Below, one piece after another: positions 57,222 through 64,000 of a stretch of DNA of 64,000 nt (positions within the stretch are counted from its first letter, which is position 1; each line of letters begins with the position of its first letter). The translations under genes and the position numbers were made by a program. Below the pieces are notes generated by a model. That model worked only from the letters and a program-made list of their open reading frames with translations. It was not told the origin of the DNA and did no database searches. The stretch is from NCBI RefSeq assembly GCF_026167665.1, contig NZ_CP098740.1, positions 3,286,001 through 3,350,000 of the forward strand. Direction: 5' to 3'. Origin of the DNA: Streptomyces drozdowiczii. Lineage in GTDB: Bacteria; Actinomycetota; Actinomycetes; Streptomycetales; Streptomycetaceae.

Positions 57222-58556
57222 GTGATGCGCGTACGGGGTTGGTACCGCGGCTGGCAGGAGCGCGGCAAGATGGAGCGGATCGACCTGTACTCGCGGTTCA
57301 CCATCTCCTGCCTCCCCTGGCTCTTCGCCCTGGCCTGGCAGGGGACGCCCTTCGACCACGACATCCGCCACGAACCGCTTCCGCTGGCCCTCGGCCTGGC
57401 GCTGCTCCTGGTGAGCCTCGCGCAGTGCCTGCTGAGCAACCGCAACCTGCACGCCTCCTACGAGCACTACCTGGGCAGCTCCGTCTTCCCGGGGCGGCGC
57501 CTGCTGGCCCCCGCGGTGCTGCTGGTCGTGGCCGTCGGGCTCCTGGCGGCGCTGGCCGGGGTGGACGGCGTCCACGGCTCGGGGCTGCTGCTCATGACGT
57601 TGAACGCGCCGATGGCCCTCGTGATCACGCGGGTGCTCCTGGTGCCGGTCCGCCGCTTCCTGGTCGAGTCCCTCTGCCTCACCGCCCTGATCACCGGCGC
57701 CCTCGCCGTGGCCGGCGTCCGGGGCGTCACCCTGGCCGGAGTGGTGCCCTGCAGCCTCTTCGGCTGTGTGCTGGTCCTGATCTCGGTCCGGCCCAGCGCC
57801 TGGAGCATGAGCGTCATGTGGCAGGCCGAGCAGGCCCGGGGCATACAGGCCAGGCTCGCCGTGGCGGAGGAACGGCTGCGGTTCGGGCGGGACATGCACG
57901 ACGTGCTGGGCCGCAACCTCGCGGTGATCGCGCTCAAGAGCGAGCTGGCGGTGGAGCTCGCCCAGCGCGGAAGGCCCGAGGCGGTGGACCAGATGGTCGA
58001 GGTGCAGCGGATAGCGCGCGCCTCGCAACAGGAGGTGCGCGATGTGGTGCGCGGCTACCGCGAAGCCGACCTCGGCACGGAACTGGCCGGCGCGCAGGGT
58101 GTGTTGAGCGCCGCCGGGATCGAGTGCGCGGTGACCGGCGACAGCGGGGACGACCTGCCCGCGCCCGTGCAGTCGGCGCTCGGGTGGGTCGTCCGGGAGG
58201 CGGCCACCAACGTGCTGCGCCACGGCGACCCGAGCCGCTGCCTGATCCGGGTGGAGGTCACCGCCGACGCCGTGGTGTGCCAGGTGGAGAACGACGGCGC
58301 GACGCCCTCCGGGACGGCGCCCCCGCCCGCCTCCGACGGACCGGGCTCCGGGCTGGCCGGTCTCCGCGAACGGCTCGCCGCGCTGGACGGCTCGCTGGAG
58401 GCGGGCCCGGTGAAGGGCGGCCTGTTCCGGCTGACGGCGACGGTCCCGCTGGCGACGGTCCCGTCGGCACGCCGCGCGCCCCAGGTCCTGCGTCCCGCGG
58501 CCATGGTGGCCCCGGGTGTGATGGTGAGGCCGGGATCCGGCCTCGTGGAGGAATGA
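57222..58556 (+). CDS. Sensor histidine kinase (NarL-type, HisKA_3)
   Basis: A 444-residue kinase. About six membrane helices in the first 200 residues (for example PLPLALGLALLLVSLAQCLL and LLAPAVLLVVAVGLLAALAG) are followed by a HisKA_3 dimer region with the phosphorylated His in EERLRFGRDMHDVLGRNLAV, and a HATPase with WVVREAATNVLRHGD and GSGLAGLRERLAALDGSLEA. GTG 57222 has AAGGAGG upstream. It should phosphorylate the downstream regulator. The C-terminus carries about 40 Pro/Arg-rich residues. Confidence 0.92.
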   Translation: MMRVRGWYRGWQERGKMERIDLYSRFTISCLPWLFALAWQGTPFDHDIRHEPLPLALGLALLLVSLAQCLLSNRNLHASYEHYLGSSVFPGRRLLAPAVLLVVAVGLLAALAGVDGVHGSGLLLMTLNAPMALVITRVLLVPVRRFLVESLCLTALITGALAVAGVRGVTLAGVVPCSLFGCVLVLISVRPSAWSMSVMWQAEQARGIQARLAVAEERLRFGRDMHDVLGRNLAVIALKSELAVELAQRGRPEAVDQMVEVQRIARASQQEVRDVVRGYREADLGTELAGAQGVLSAAGIECAVTGDSGDDLPAPVQSALGWVVREAATNVLRHGDPSRCLIRVEVTADAVVCQVENDGATPSGTAPPPASDGPGSGLAGLRERLAALDGSLEAGPVKGGLFRLTATVPLATVPSARRAPQVLRPAAMVAPGVMVRPGSGLVEE

Positions 58557-58558
58557 CG

Positions 58559-59170
58559 ATGACCGCGGTACGGGTACTGCTCGCCGATGACGAGCATCTG
58601 ATCCGGGGCGCGCTCGCCGCCCTCCTCGCGCTGGAGGAGGACCTGGTGGTGGTCGCGGAGGCGGCGACGGGTCCGGAGGCGCTCGCCATGGCACGGGCCC
58701 ACCGCCCGGATGTCGCGGTGCTCGACCTGGAGATGCCCGGGTCGGACGGTGTGAGCGTGGCCACATCGCTGCGGGCCGAACTGCCGGACTGCCGGACCAT
58801 GATCGTGACCAGCCACGGCCGGCCGGGCCATCTCAAGCGGGCCCTCGCGGCGGGCGTGCGGGGCTTCGTGCCCAAGACCGTGAGCGCCCGCCAATTGGCC
58901 GACATCATCCGCACCGTACGGGCCGGGAACCGTTACGTGGACCCGGAGTTGGCGGCCGACGCGATCGCCGCCGGGGACTCGCCGCTGACCGTGCGCGAGA
59001 CCGAGGTGCTGGAGCTCGCGGTCGACGGGGCGCCGGTCGCGGAGATCGCCGAGCGGGCCTCGCTCTCGCAGGGGACCGTGCGGAACTACCTCTCGTCGGC
59101 GGCGTCGAAGCTCGGGGCGGAGAACCGTCACGCGGCAGTGCGTCTCGCACGCGAGCGGGGTTGGGTATAG
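58559..59170 (+). CDS. NarL/FixJ family response regulator
   Basis: A 203-residue two-domain regulator. The receiver has acidic pocket LLADDEHLIRGALAALLALE, phosphorylated Asp in VAVLDLEMPGSDGVSVA and Lys in GFVPKTVSARQLADI. The LuxR-type helix-turn-helix is LTVRETEVLELAVDGAPVAE with LSQGTVRNYLSSAASKLGAE. ATG 58559 gives good spacing (7) from GGAGG; ATG 58553, overlapping the kinase stop, is possible. It likely controls the ABC exporter genes upstream. Confidence 0.93.
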   Translation: MTAVRVLLADDEHLIRGALAALLALEEDLVVVAEAATGPEALAMARAHRPDVAVLDLEMPGSDGVSVATSLRAELPDCRTMIVTSHGRPGHLKRALAAGVRGFVPKTVSARQLADIIRTVRAGNRYVDPELAADAIAAGDSPLTVRETEVLELAVDGAPVAEIAERASLSQGTVRNYLSSAASKLGAENRHAAVRLARERGWV

Positions 59171-59192
59171 TAGGTCTCGCGCTTCGGCGCTT

Positions 59193-59265
59193 GCGGACGT
59201 AGCTCAGTTGGTAGAGCGCAACCTTGCCAAGGTTGAGGTCGCCAGTTCGAACCTGGTCGTCCGCT
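59193..59265 (+). tRNA. tRNA-Gly (GCC), second copy
   Basis: Identical over 73 bases to the copy at 55232-55304. It begins 23 bases after the response regulator stop. Confidence 0.95.
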
Positions 59266-59272
59266 CAGACGA

Positions 59273-59308
59273 GAAGAAGCCCCCGGCCTTTCGGCCGGGG
59301 GCTTCTTC
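59273..59308. terminator. Terminator between tRNA-Gly and purC
   Basis: A perfect 16-base inverted repeat (GAAGAAGCCCCCGGCC) with a 4-base loop lies between convergent transcripts and should serve both. Confidence 0.85.
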
Positions 59309-59316
59309 GTGTGGCG

Positions 59317-60231
59317 TCACTGCCAGGGCGTGCCGGTGAGGAGTTCGTACGCCTCGATGTACTTGGCGCGGGTCGCGTCCACGATCTCCTGCGGCAGCGG
59401 CGGCGGAGGCTGCTCGCTCTTGCGGTCCCAGCCGGAGGCCGGGGAGGTCAGCCAGTCGCGGACGAACTGCTTGTCGTACGACGGCTGGGCGTGGCCCGGC
59501 TCCCAGGAGGCGGCCGGCCAGAAGCGGGAGGAGTCCGGGGTCAGGACCTCGTCGGCGATGATCAGTTCCTCGCCGCCGTCGGCGGTGGGCGCGTAGCCGA
59601 ACTCGAACTTCGTGTCCGCGAGGATGATCCCGCGCTCGCGGGCGATGTCGCGGGCCCGGCCATAGACGTCCAGGGTGGTCCGGCGCAGCGCGACGGCGGT
59701 CTCCGTACCGACCTGGCGGGCCACCTCCTCGTAACTCACGTTCTCGTCGTGGTCACCGACGGCGGCCTTGGTGGCGGGGGTGAAGATCGCGCCCGGGAGC
59801 TCGGAGCCGTCGACCAGGCCCTCGGGGAGCCCGATGCCGCAGACGGTGCGCGAGGCGTTGTACTCGACGAGGCCGGAGCCCGCCAGGTAGCCGCGGGCGA
59901 CGCACTCGACCGGGACCATCCGCAGCGACGTGCAGATCATCGTGCGGCCCTCCCAGTCGTCGGGGGCGCCGGCGGGCACCTCGGTCGACAGGACGTGGTT
60001 CGGCACGAGGTCGGCGAGCTGGTCGAACCACCACATCGAGAGGCGGGTCAGGACGCGGCCCTTGTCCGGGATCTCGGTCGGCAGCACCCAGTCGTACGCG
60101 GACATCCGGTCGCTGGCGACCATGACGAGGTCACCGGCCTCGTTCCGGTACAGGTCGCGCACCTTGCCGGTGTGCAGGTGGGTGAGTCCCGGCACCTGCA
60201 CCGGCTCGGGCTTTTCTACGAATCCGGACAC
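59317..60231 (-). CDS. purC: Phosphoribosylaminoimidazole-succinocarboxamide synthase
   Basis: A 304-residue SAICAR synthetase, adding aspartate to CAIR with ATP. Motifs: LTHLHTGKVRDLYRNEAGDL, VMVASDRMSAYDWVLPTEIP, CTSLRMVPVECVARGYLAGS, and ILADTKFEFGYAPTADGGEE with IADEVLTPDSSRFWP. Length fits the longer actinobacterial and fungal-like PurC type. ATG 60231 (MSGFVEKPEPVQV) is clear. It is convergent with the tRNA-Gly. Confidence 0.96.
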   Translation of the reverse strand: MSGFVEKPEPVQVPGLTHLHTGKVRDLYRNEAGDLVMVASDRMSAYDWVLPTEIPDKGRVLTRLSMWWFDQLADLVPNHVLSTEVPAGAPDDWEGRTMICTSLRMVPVECVARGYLAGSGLVEYNASRTVCGIGLPEGLVDGSELPGAIFTPATKAAVGDHDENVSYEEVARQVGTETAVALRRTTLDVYGRARDIARERGIILADTKFEFGYAPTADGGEELIIADEVLTPDSSRFWPAASWEPGHAQPSYDKQFVRDWLTSPASGWDRKSEQPPPPLPQEIVDATRAKYIEAYELLTGTPWQ

Positions 60232-60338
60232 GCTGCCTCCGCGTACGTTGTTCCAAGAACCGTTCCGATTGTCCCGTATCCGGGGGCGGCGGGCTGCGGA
60301 GGGGTGGCGTCCGGGTGGCCGGGGCGGGCGGCCTCCGG

Positions 60339-61793
60339 TCAGGCGCGCTTGCAGATCCGGTCGAGGAGGTTGGCGGTGGCCTTCTGGATGCGGGGGTCCA
60401 CATGGCCGGGGCGGTCCAGGGCCGGGGACCAGGCGAAGGTGCCCGAGGCGAAGACCAGCGCGCCGGACGGGGCCCGGTACAGCGAGGTCTCCTGGTGCCG
60501 CATCACACCCTCGCTGTCCTGGTACGGGGAGTGGGCGAGCAGGATGCGGTTGTCGTGCTCCGGCAGCGTGGTGCGCGGGAAGTAGCGGTCGGCCTCGCCC
60601 GCCACCAGTCCCTCGATCTCGTCGCCCTCACGGGCGCCCGTCGCGTCCCACAGCCAGTGCTCCGCGTTCCGCACGACCAGGGGGTGGGGCTCGGGGACCC
60701 GGCCCGCGTACTGGATGCCGAGCAGCTGCTGCTCCGGGCGGTCGATCTCGCGCCAGAGCGCCGGCTTGCCGGGCCCCCGGCGCTTGCGGCAGGTGAGCAG
60801 CCGGTCCGGCACCCCGGACGCCGAAGGCCCCAGGCTGACCTGCCAGTACATGGTGTTGGCGGAGAGGTAGACCAGCGAGGTGCCGTGCTCGCGGGCGCGC
60901 TCGGCGGCCCGCCGCATCGGCACCGACCAGTACTCGTCGTGGCCGGGGAAGACCAGGCCCCGGTAGCGGGTGGGGTCGACCCGGCCCGCGTGCAGGTCGC
61001 GGGTGTCGGCGTAGGCGAGGTCGTAGCCGTAGCGCTCGGCCCAGCGGATGAAGTCGTACGCGTGCCCGACGTGCAGCGGGAGGCCGGCGCCCGCGTAGGG
61101 GCGGTCGAAGGAGACGGTGACCGCCGCGTCCTCCTCCCCCAGCAGCCGGCCCTCCTCGTCCCAGGCGTGGTAGAGGCTGGCGCCGGTCCGGCCGTCCTCC
61201 GGATAGAGGTTGTACGCCTGCCAGGTGACGTCCGGGAGGACGAGGAGCAGGTCCGCCGGGTGGTTGTCGCGGATCGTGAACGGGATGTGCGAGCGGTGGC
61301 CGTCGAGCGTGGTGAGCACGGCGACATACGCCCCGAGCGACCAGTAGCTGGGGACCTGCATGCGCCAGGACAGCCACCAGTGGTGGCAGGAGACCGTGCG
61401 GTCGGCGGTGAGGGGCGCCGGCTGGACGATGCCCGACAGGCGGGGACTCGTGGTGATCTTCGAGGCGCCGTCGCCCCCGTAGTGGCCGATCCGGTAGACG
61501 TCCACGGAGAACTGCTGCGGCGGGTCCACCGTGATGTGGAAGTCGATCGCCTCACCGGGGGCCGCGGCGCCCGTGGAGGTGAAGCCCTTGATCTGCCGGC
61601 GCACGTCGTCGGCGGTGCGCGTGCCGCCACCGGACAGGGTGGGGTCCGCGTACCAGGGCACGACCTGGCCGGTGTCGTCGAAGTAGTTCTCGCTGCCGCG
61701 CAGCCACGGCAGCGGCCCCTGGCCGAAAGGGTCGGTCACGGCATGCGCCAGAGCACCCGATTCCCACCGACGGATCTGTTCCGCCCCCATCAC
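60339..61793 (-). CDS. N,N-dimethylformamidase beta (large) subunit-like protein
   Basis: A 484-residue protein resembling the C-terminal region of the DMFase large subunit. IDFHITVDPPQQFSVDVYRI, GHYGGDGASKITTSPRLSGI, SGYWSLGAY-like SYWSLGAYVAVL, LPDVTWQAYNLYPEDG, and VFPGHDEYWSVPMRRAAERA are typical. No alpha subunit is nearby. Without it, formamidase activity is unlikely as known; an independent enzyme or glycan-binding role is possible. GTG 61793 with ATG 61790 just after; GGGAG lies upstream. No signal peptide. Confidence 0.8.
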   Translation of the reverse strand: MMGAEQIRRWESGALAHAVTDPFGQGPLPWLRGSENYFDDTGQVVPWYADPTLSGGGTRTADDVRRQIKGFTSTGAAAPGEAIDFHITVDPPQQFSVDVYRIGHYGGDGASKITTSPRLSGIVQPAPLTADRTVSCHHWWLSWRMQVPSYWSLGAYVAVLTTLDGHRSHIPFTIRDNHPADLLLVLPDVTWQAYNLYPEDGRTGASLYHAWDEEGRLLGEEDAAVTVSFDRPYAGAGLPLHVGHAYDFIRWAERYGYDLAYADTRDLHAGRVDPTRYRGLVFPGHDEYWSVPMRRAAERAREHGTSLVYLSANTMYWQVSLGPSASGVPDRLLTCRKRRGPGKPALWREIDRPEQQLLGIQYAGRVPEPHPLVVRNAEHWLWDATGAREGDEIEGLVAGEADRYFPRTTLPEHDNRILLAHSPYQDSEGVMRHQETSLYRAPSGALVFASGTFAWSPALDRPGHVDPRIQKATANLLDRICKRA

Positions 61794-61983
61794 GCTCCCC
61801 CTCCCTCAGGCCCCCGGATCAACTGTGGTGCGCCGTCAGTCAGCGCCGTTCCCCAGCACATCACATGACGCACGCAGTCCGTCACCGTTCGTCGTGAATT
61901 GACGTGAACGGAAGCCGAGCCTCCGGTTATGCGGTTGTTCTCGGCCATCCCGTCCGCCGCGTCAGTTGTCGGCGGGGCCCGTT

Positions 61984-63744
61984 TCAGACGAGGCGGACGG
62001 GCTTGTCGGTGCGTACCCCGACCGAGGCGAGCCAGGACCGCAGCGGCCCGGCGTCGCCGTCCTCGATCAGGCTGAGGACGGGGCTGCCCAGGTCCGCGCG
62101 GCGCTCGCCGTCGACCAGCAGCGTGGGCCCGTCGAGCCAGTCCAGGCCGGGCGCCGCGCCCGCCGTGTCCACGGCGGCGCAGCAGACCATGGCCGCGACG
62201 TGGTCGGCGAGCAGTTCGGTGCCGGTACGGGGCGGCTGGAGCGGGAAGAGGGGGAGCGGGTCGGGGCCCCAGAGCGCGAGGAGGTCGTCGCCGGGGGCGG
62301 GGCTCGGTGCGGGGCCCGGGCTGAGGGCCTCCGCGCCAGGGCCGCCCGGGCCCGCGTCGCCCGGGCCCGCTGAGGCACCGGGGCCGCTCGCGCCGCCCAC
62401 GCCCACGTCCTGGCCGGACGGATTGACCCGCTCCTGCGCCGCGGCCTCCTCGCGGGCCACGGCCGCGAGGATCCCGGCCGCCAGCTCCTCGCCTCCGGCC
62501 TCCCCCGCCTCCAGGTGCTCGACCACACGGGCCAGCGTGGGCACCCCGCCGACGGCGGCGGCGGGCGGAACGCCCATGGCGTCCAGGACGCGGTGCAGCC
62601 GGGCCGCCTCCGAGCGCCACTTCCGGTCGACCACCTCGTCCGGATACTGCTGCCAGTCCACCGGGGACCAGTCGGGGCCGGTCCCGGCGGGCCCGCCGTG
62701 GAAGAGCCGGGCCGCCAGCAGGGACGCCGCCTCGTCGGCCGCTCCCGGCTCCTCCAGGAGGTCGCAGGCGGGCCGCTCGCCGAGCCGGGAGGCGTACCCC
62801 TCGGCCAGCCGGTCGCGGCGGGACAGCTCGGTGAGCGCGGCGACGACGCCCGCGTCCAGCTGCGAGGGCCAGCGGCCCATCCGCCAGGCGGGCAGCGCGA
62901 CCCGGGTCAGCAGCCGGTCCCAGCCGGCGTAGGCGAGGCCCACCTGCTCCTGCGCGACGATCCGCAGCCCGTAGTCCACTTCCCGGGCGCGCGAGGACGC
63001 GGCGGCGGCGACCCCCCGCTCCATCTCCGCGGCATGACCCCGACAGCTGCGCAGCAGTATCCGGGCGATCCGCCCGACGAAGACGCGCGGCAGCCGCAGG
63101 GCCCGGCTCACCGCCCCCGGGCGGGCGCGGCGCCATCGGCGACCGCCCCGTCCAGGCCCCGGACGAAGCGCCGGGCGGCGGCTATGTCGGGCTGGGCGGA
63201 GGCGCTGGTGCCCGCCACGACCGGGGCGAGCAGGGCGCGCAGCTCGGCGACCCGCATCCACCACAGGAACGGTGAGCCGATGACCAGCACGGGGGCCGCC
63301 GCCACCCGCCGGGCCGGGCCGCCGGCCGCCGGGTGGGAGCGGTCCTCGAGCCAGCTGTCGCAGTCGGGTGTGAGGGCTATGGCCGAGGGCGCCGGCACGT
63401 CGAGCCGCTCCGCCAGCTCGCGGACCAGGCGGTAGAGGTCGGGCGCCGCCGACTCGCTCAGCGGGACGGTCGGGCTGACCGCGGGCTTCGCCCGTATGAC
63501 CGCGAGCGCGACGGCTCCCGCGACCAGCAGGACCACGACCGCGCAGACGGCCACGGCCCAGCGCGCCGCGTCCCAGCCGTCGCCGTCCGCGAACCCTCGC
63601 GCGCCCGCGGCGAACAGCACCACGGCCAGCGCGGCAGGGCAGCAGCGCGACCGCCGCCGCCCTGCCGCGGATGCGCAGCAGGACGAGCGCCCGGGCCCGC
63701 GCTGCCCGCGCACCCGGCTCCTCACCCGTACCGGTACCGGACAC
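61984..63744 (-). CDS. Conserved actinobacterial membrane protein (two frameshifts)
   Basis: A protein of about 586 residues after repair. Start GTG 63744 (SGTGTGEEPGARAARAR) has GAGG upstream. It reads to a C run at 63637-63639, where removing one base gives VALLPAALAVVLFAAG. From there two membrane segments follow (PAALAVVLFAAG; WAVAVCAVVVLLVAGAVALA), then a globular region with LYRLVRELAERLDVPAPSAI. At the run 63114-63118 one added base gives ARGAVSRALRLPRVFVG. The C-terminal part is soluble and helical, with VDRKWRSEAARLHRVLDAMG. The two shifts cancel. It resembles M48-like membrane proteins in layout, but I see no HExxH. Function unknown. Confidence 0.7.
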   Translation of the reverse strand: MSGTGTGEEPGARAARARALVLLRIRGRAAAVALLPCRAGRGAVRRGRARVRGRRRLGRGALGRGRLRGRGPAGRGSRRARGHTGEARGQPDRPAERVGGARPLPPGPRAGGAARRAGALGHSPHTRLRQLARGPLPPGGRRPGPAGGGGPRAGHRLTVPVVDAGRRAARPARPGRGGHQRLRPARHSRRPALRPGPGRGGRRWRRARPGAVSRALRLPRVFVGRIARILLRSCRGHAAEMERGVAAAASSRAREVDYGLRIVAQEQVGLAYAGWDRLLTRVALPAWRMGRWPSQLDAGVVAALTELSRRDRLAEGYASRLGERPACDLLEEPGAADEAASLLAARLFHGGPAGTGPDWSPVDWQQYPDEVVDRKWRSEAARLHRVLDAMGVPPAAAVGGVPTLARVVEHLEAGEAGGEELAAGILAAVAREEAAAQERVNPSGQDVGVGGASGPGASAGPGDAGPGGPGAEALSPGPAPSPAPGDDLLALWGPDPLPLFPLQPPRTGTELLADHVAAMVCCAAVDTAGAAPGLDWLDGPTLLVDGERRADLGSPVLSLIEDGDAGPLRSWLASVGVRTDKPVRLV

Positions 63745-64000
63745 GGCTGGACCTCACCCCCTCTGCCCCCACGGCGGTGTTGCTCACTCCCCCACTGTGG
63801 CACCCGCCACTGACATCGCAATGCCGGTGGGCCAAGTGCCGGAACGCTTGCGCCGCACCCTAGTTGGGGGTGCGGCGGGCGTCATCCGGATGGCTCAGCC
63901 GTCACTCGATGGAATGGCTTTGGTCAAAGGTGTTGAGGTGTGAGGGGTCAGCGGGGTACGGGCCTGAGCCCGCCGCGCGCCCGGCTCAGGCTCCGGCGGC
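63745..64000. other. Right-end region
   Basis: This 256-base end has a possible short frame from ATG 63812 or 63821 to 63943 (PVGQVPERLRRTLVGGAAGV), but there is no ribosome site. I do not call it. A stem-loop at 63962-63991 may end a gene lying outside the window. Confidence 0.4.
63962..63991. terminator. Stem-loop near the right edge
   Basis: A perfect 9-base inverted repeat (GCCTGAGCC) with a 12-base loop. Direction and gene served are not known because the window ends. Confidence 0.5.

Noticed and set aside
63671..63943. Short plus-strand frame at the right edge
   Set aside because: No ribosome site and no known family.
1..64000. CRISPR arrays, prophage or insertion sequences
   Set aside because: No regularly spaced repeats, integrase, transposase or phage structural genes were recognised.

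Overview
The window is chromosomal DNA of a Streptomyces species. Evidence: about 70% GC with strong third-position GC bias, GTG and TTG starts, Streptomyces-type families (BldC, LsrL, a BTAD/NB-ARC regulator, valine dehydrogenase, DUF3073, tRNA arrays, SpoIIE-type phosphatases), two exact copies of the Streptomyces parS palindrome, and a TTA codon in one regulator. Most of it is core chromosome. I see no prophage, insertion sequence, CRISPR array or plasmid module.

Layout. 1-6.4 kb: end of a PAS/SpoIIE phosphatase, an NDH-2-type NADH dehydrogenase, a TetR regulator, and an ECF sigma factor fused to a zinc-finger, membrane and sugar-binding tail. 6.5-15 kb: AfsR-like regulator, orphan asparagine-synthase/lasso-cyclase-like protein, a 1.27-kb gene-poor gap, and a TTA-containing regulator. 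15-25 kb: LhgO-like oxidoreductase, TrmB, PrsW-like protease, aldo/keto reductase, an M23 peptidase behind a c-di-AMP riboswitch candidate, a membrane SpoIIE phosphatase, tRNA-fMet, small membrane proteins, a decayed glycosyltransferase and tRNA-Lys. 25-36 kb: two tandem secreted FG-GAP proteins, a DEAD-box RNA helicase, a lipoprotein, a mini-metallopeptidase and a metallophosphoesterase. 36-44 kb: tRNA-Glu/Asp/Phe array with parS, hrpA, a second tRNA-Asp, bldC, vdh. 44-54 kb: DUF3073, purFM, a DinB-like protein, a divergent TetR/MFS pair, purSQL. 54-64 kb: lsrL, tRNA-Gly genes bracketing an ABC transporter plus two-component system, purC, a DMFase-large-subunit-like protein, and a conserved membrane protein.

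How genes work together. purF-purM, purS-purQ-purL and purC supply six components of de novo purine synthesis; the small PurL type needs PurS and PurQ, and all three are present with ATGA overlaps. Several genes bear on development or chromosome structure: bldC, lsrL, parS, the TTA-containing regulator, and the riboswitch-controlled cell-wall hydrolase. The TetR/MFS pair and the ABC/two-component cassette look like self-contained stress or drug-response units.

Caution. At least seven otherwise intact genes carry single-base indels in G or C runs, always in a way that restores the family's reading frame when one base is added or removed. This pattern looks like sequence error rather than gene decay. 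The glycosyltransferase at 24.4-25.1 kb is different: it has also lost its catalytic segments and looks truly broken.
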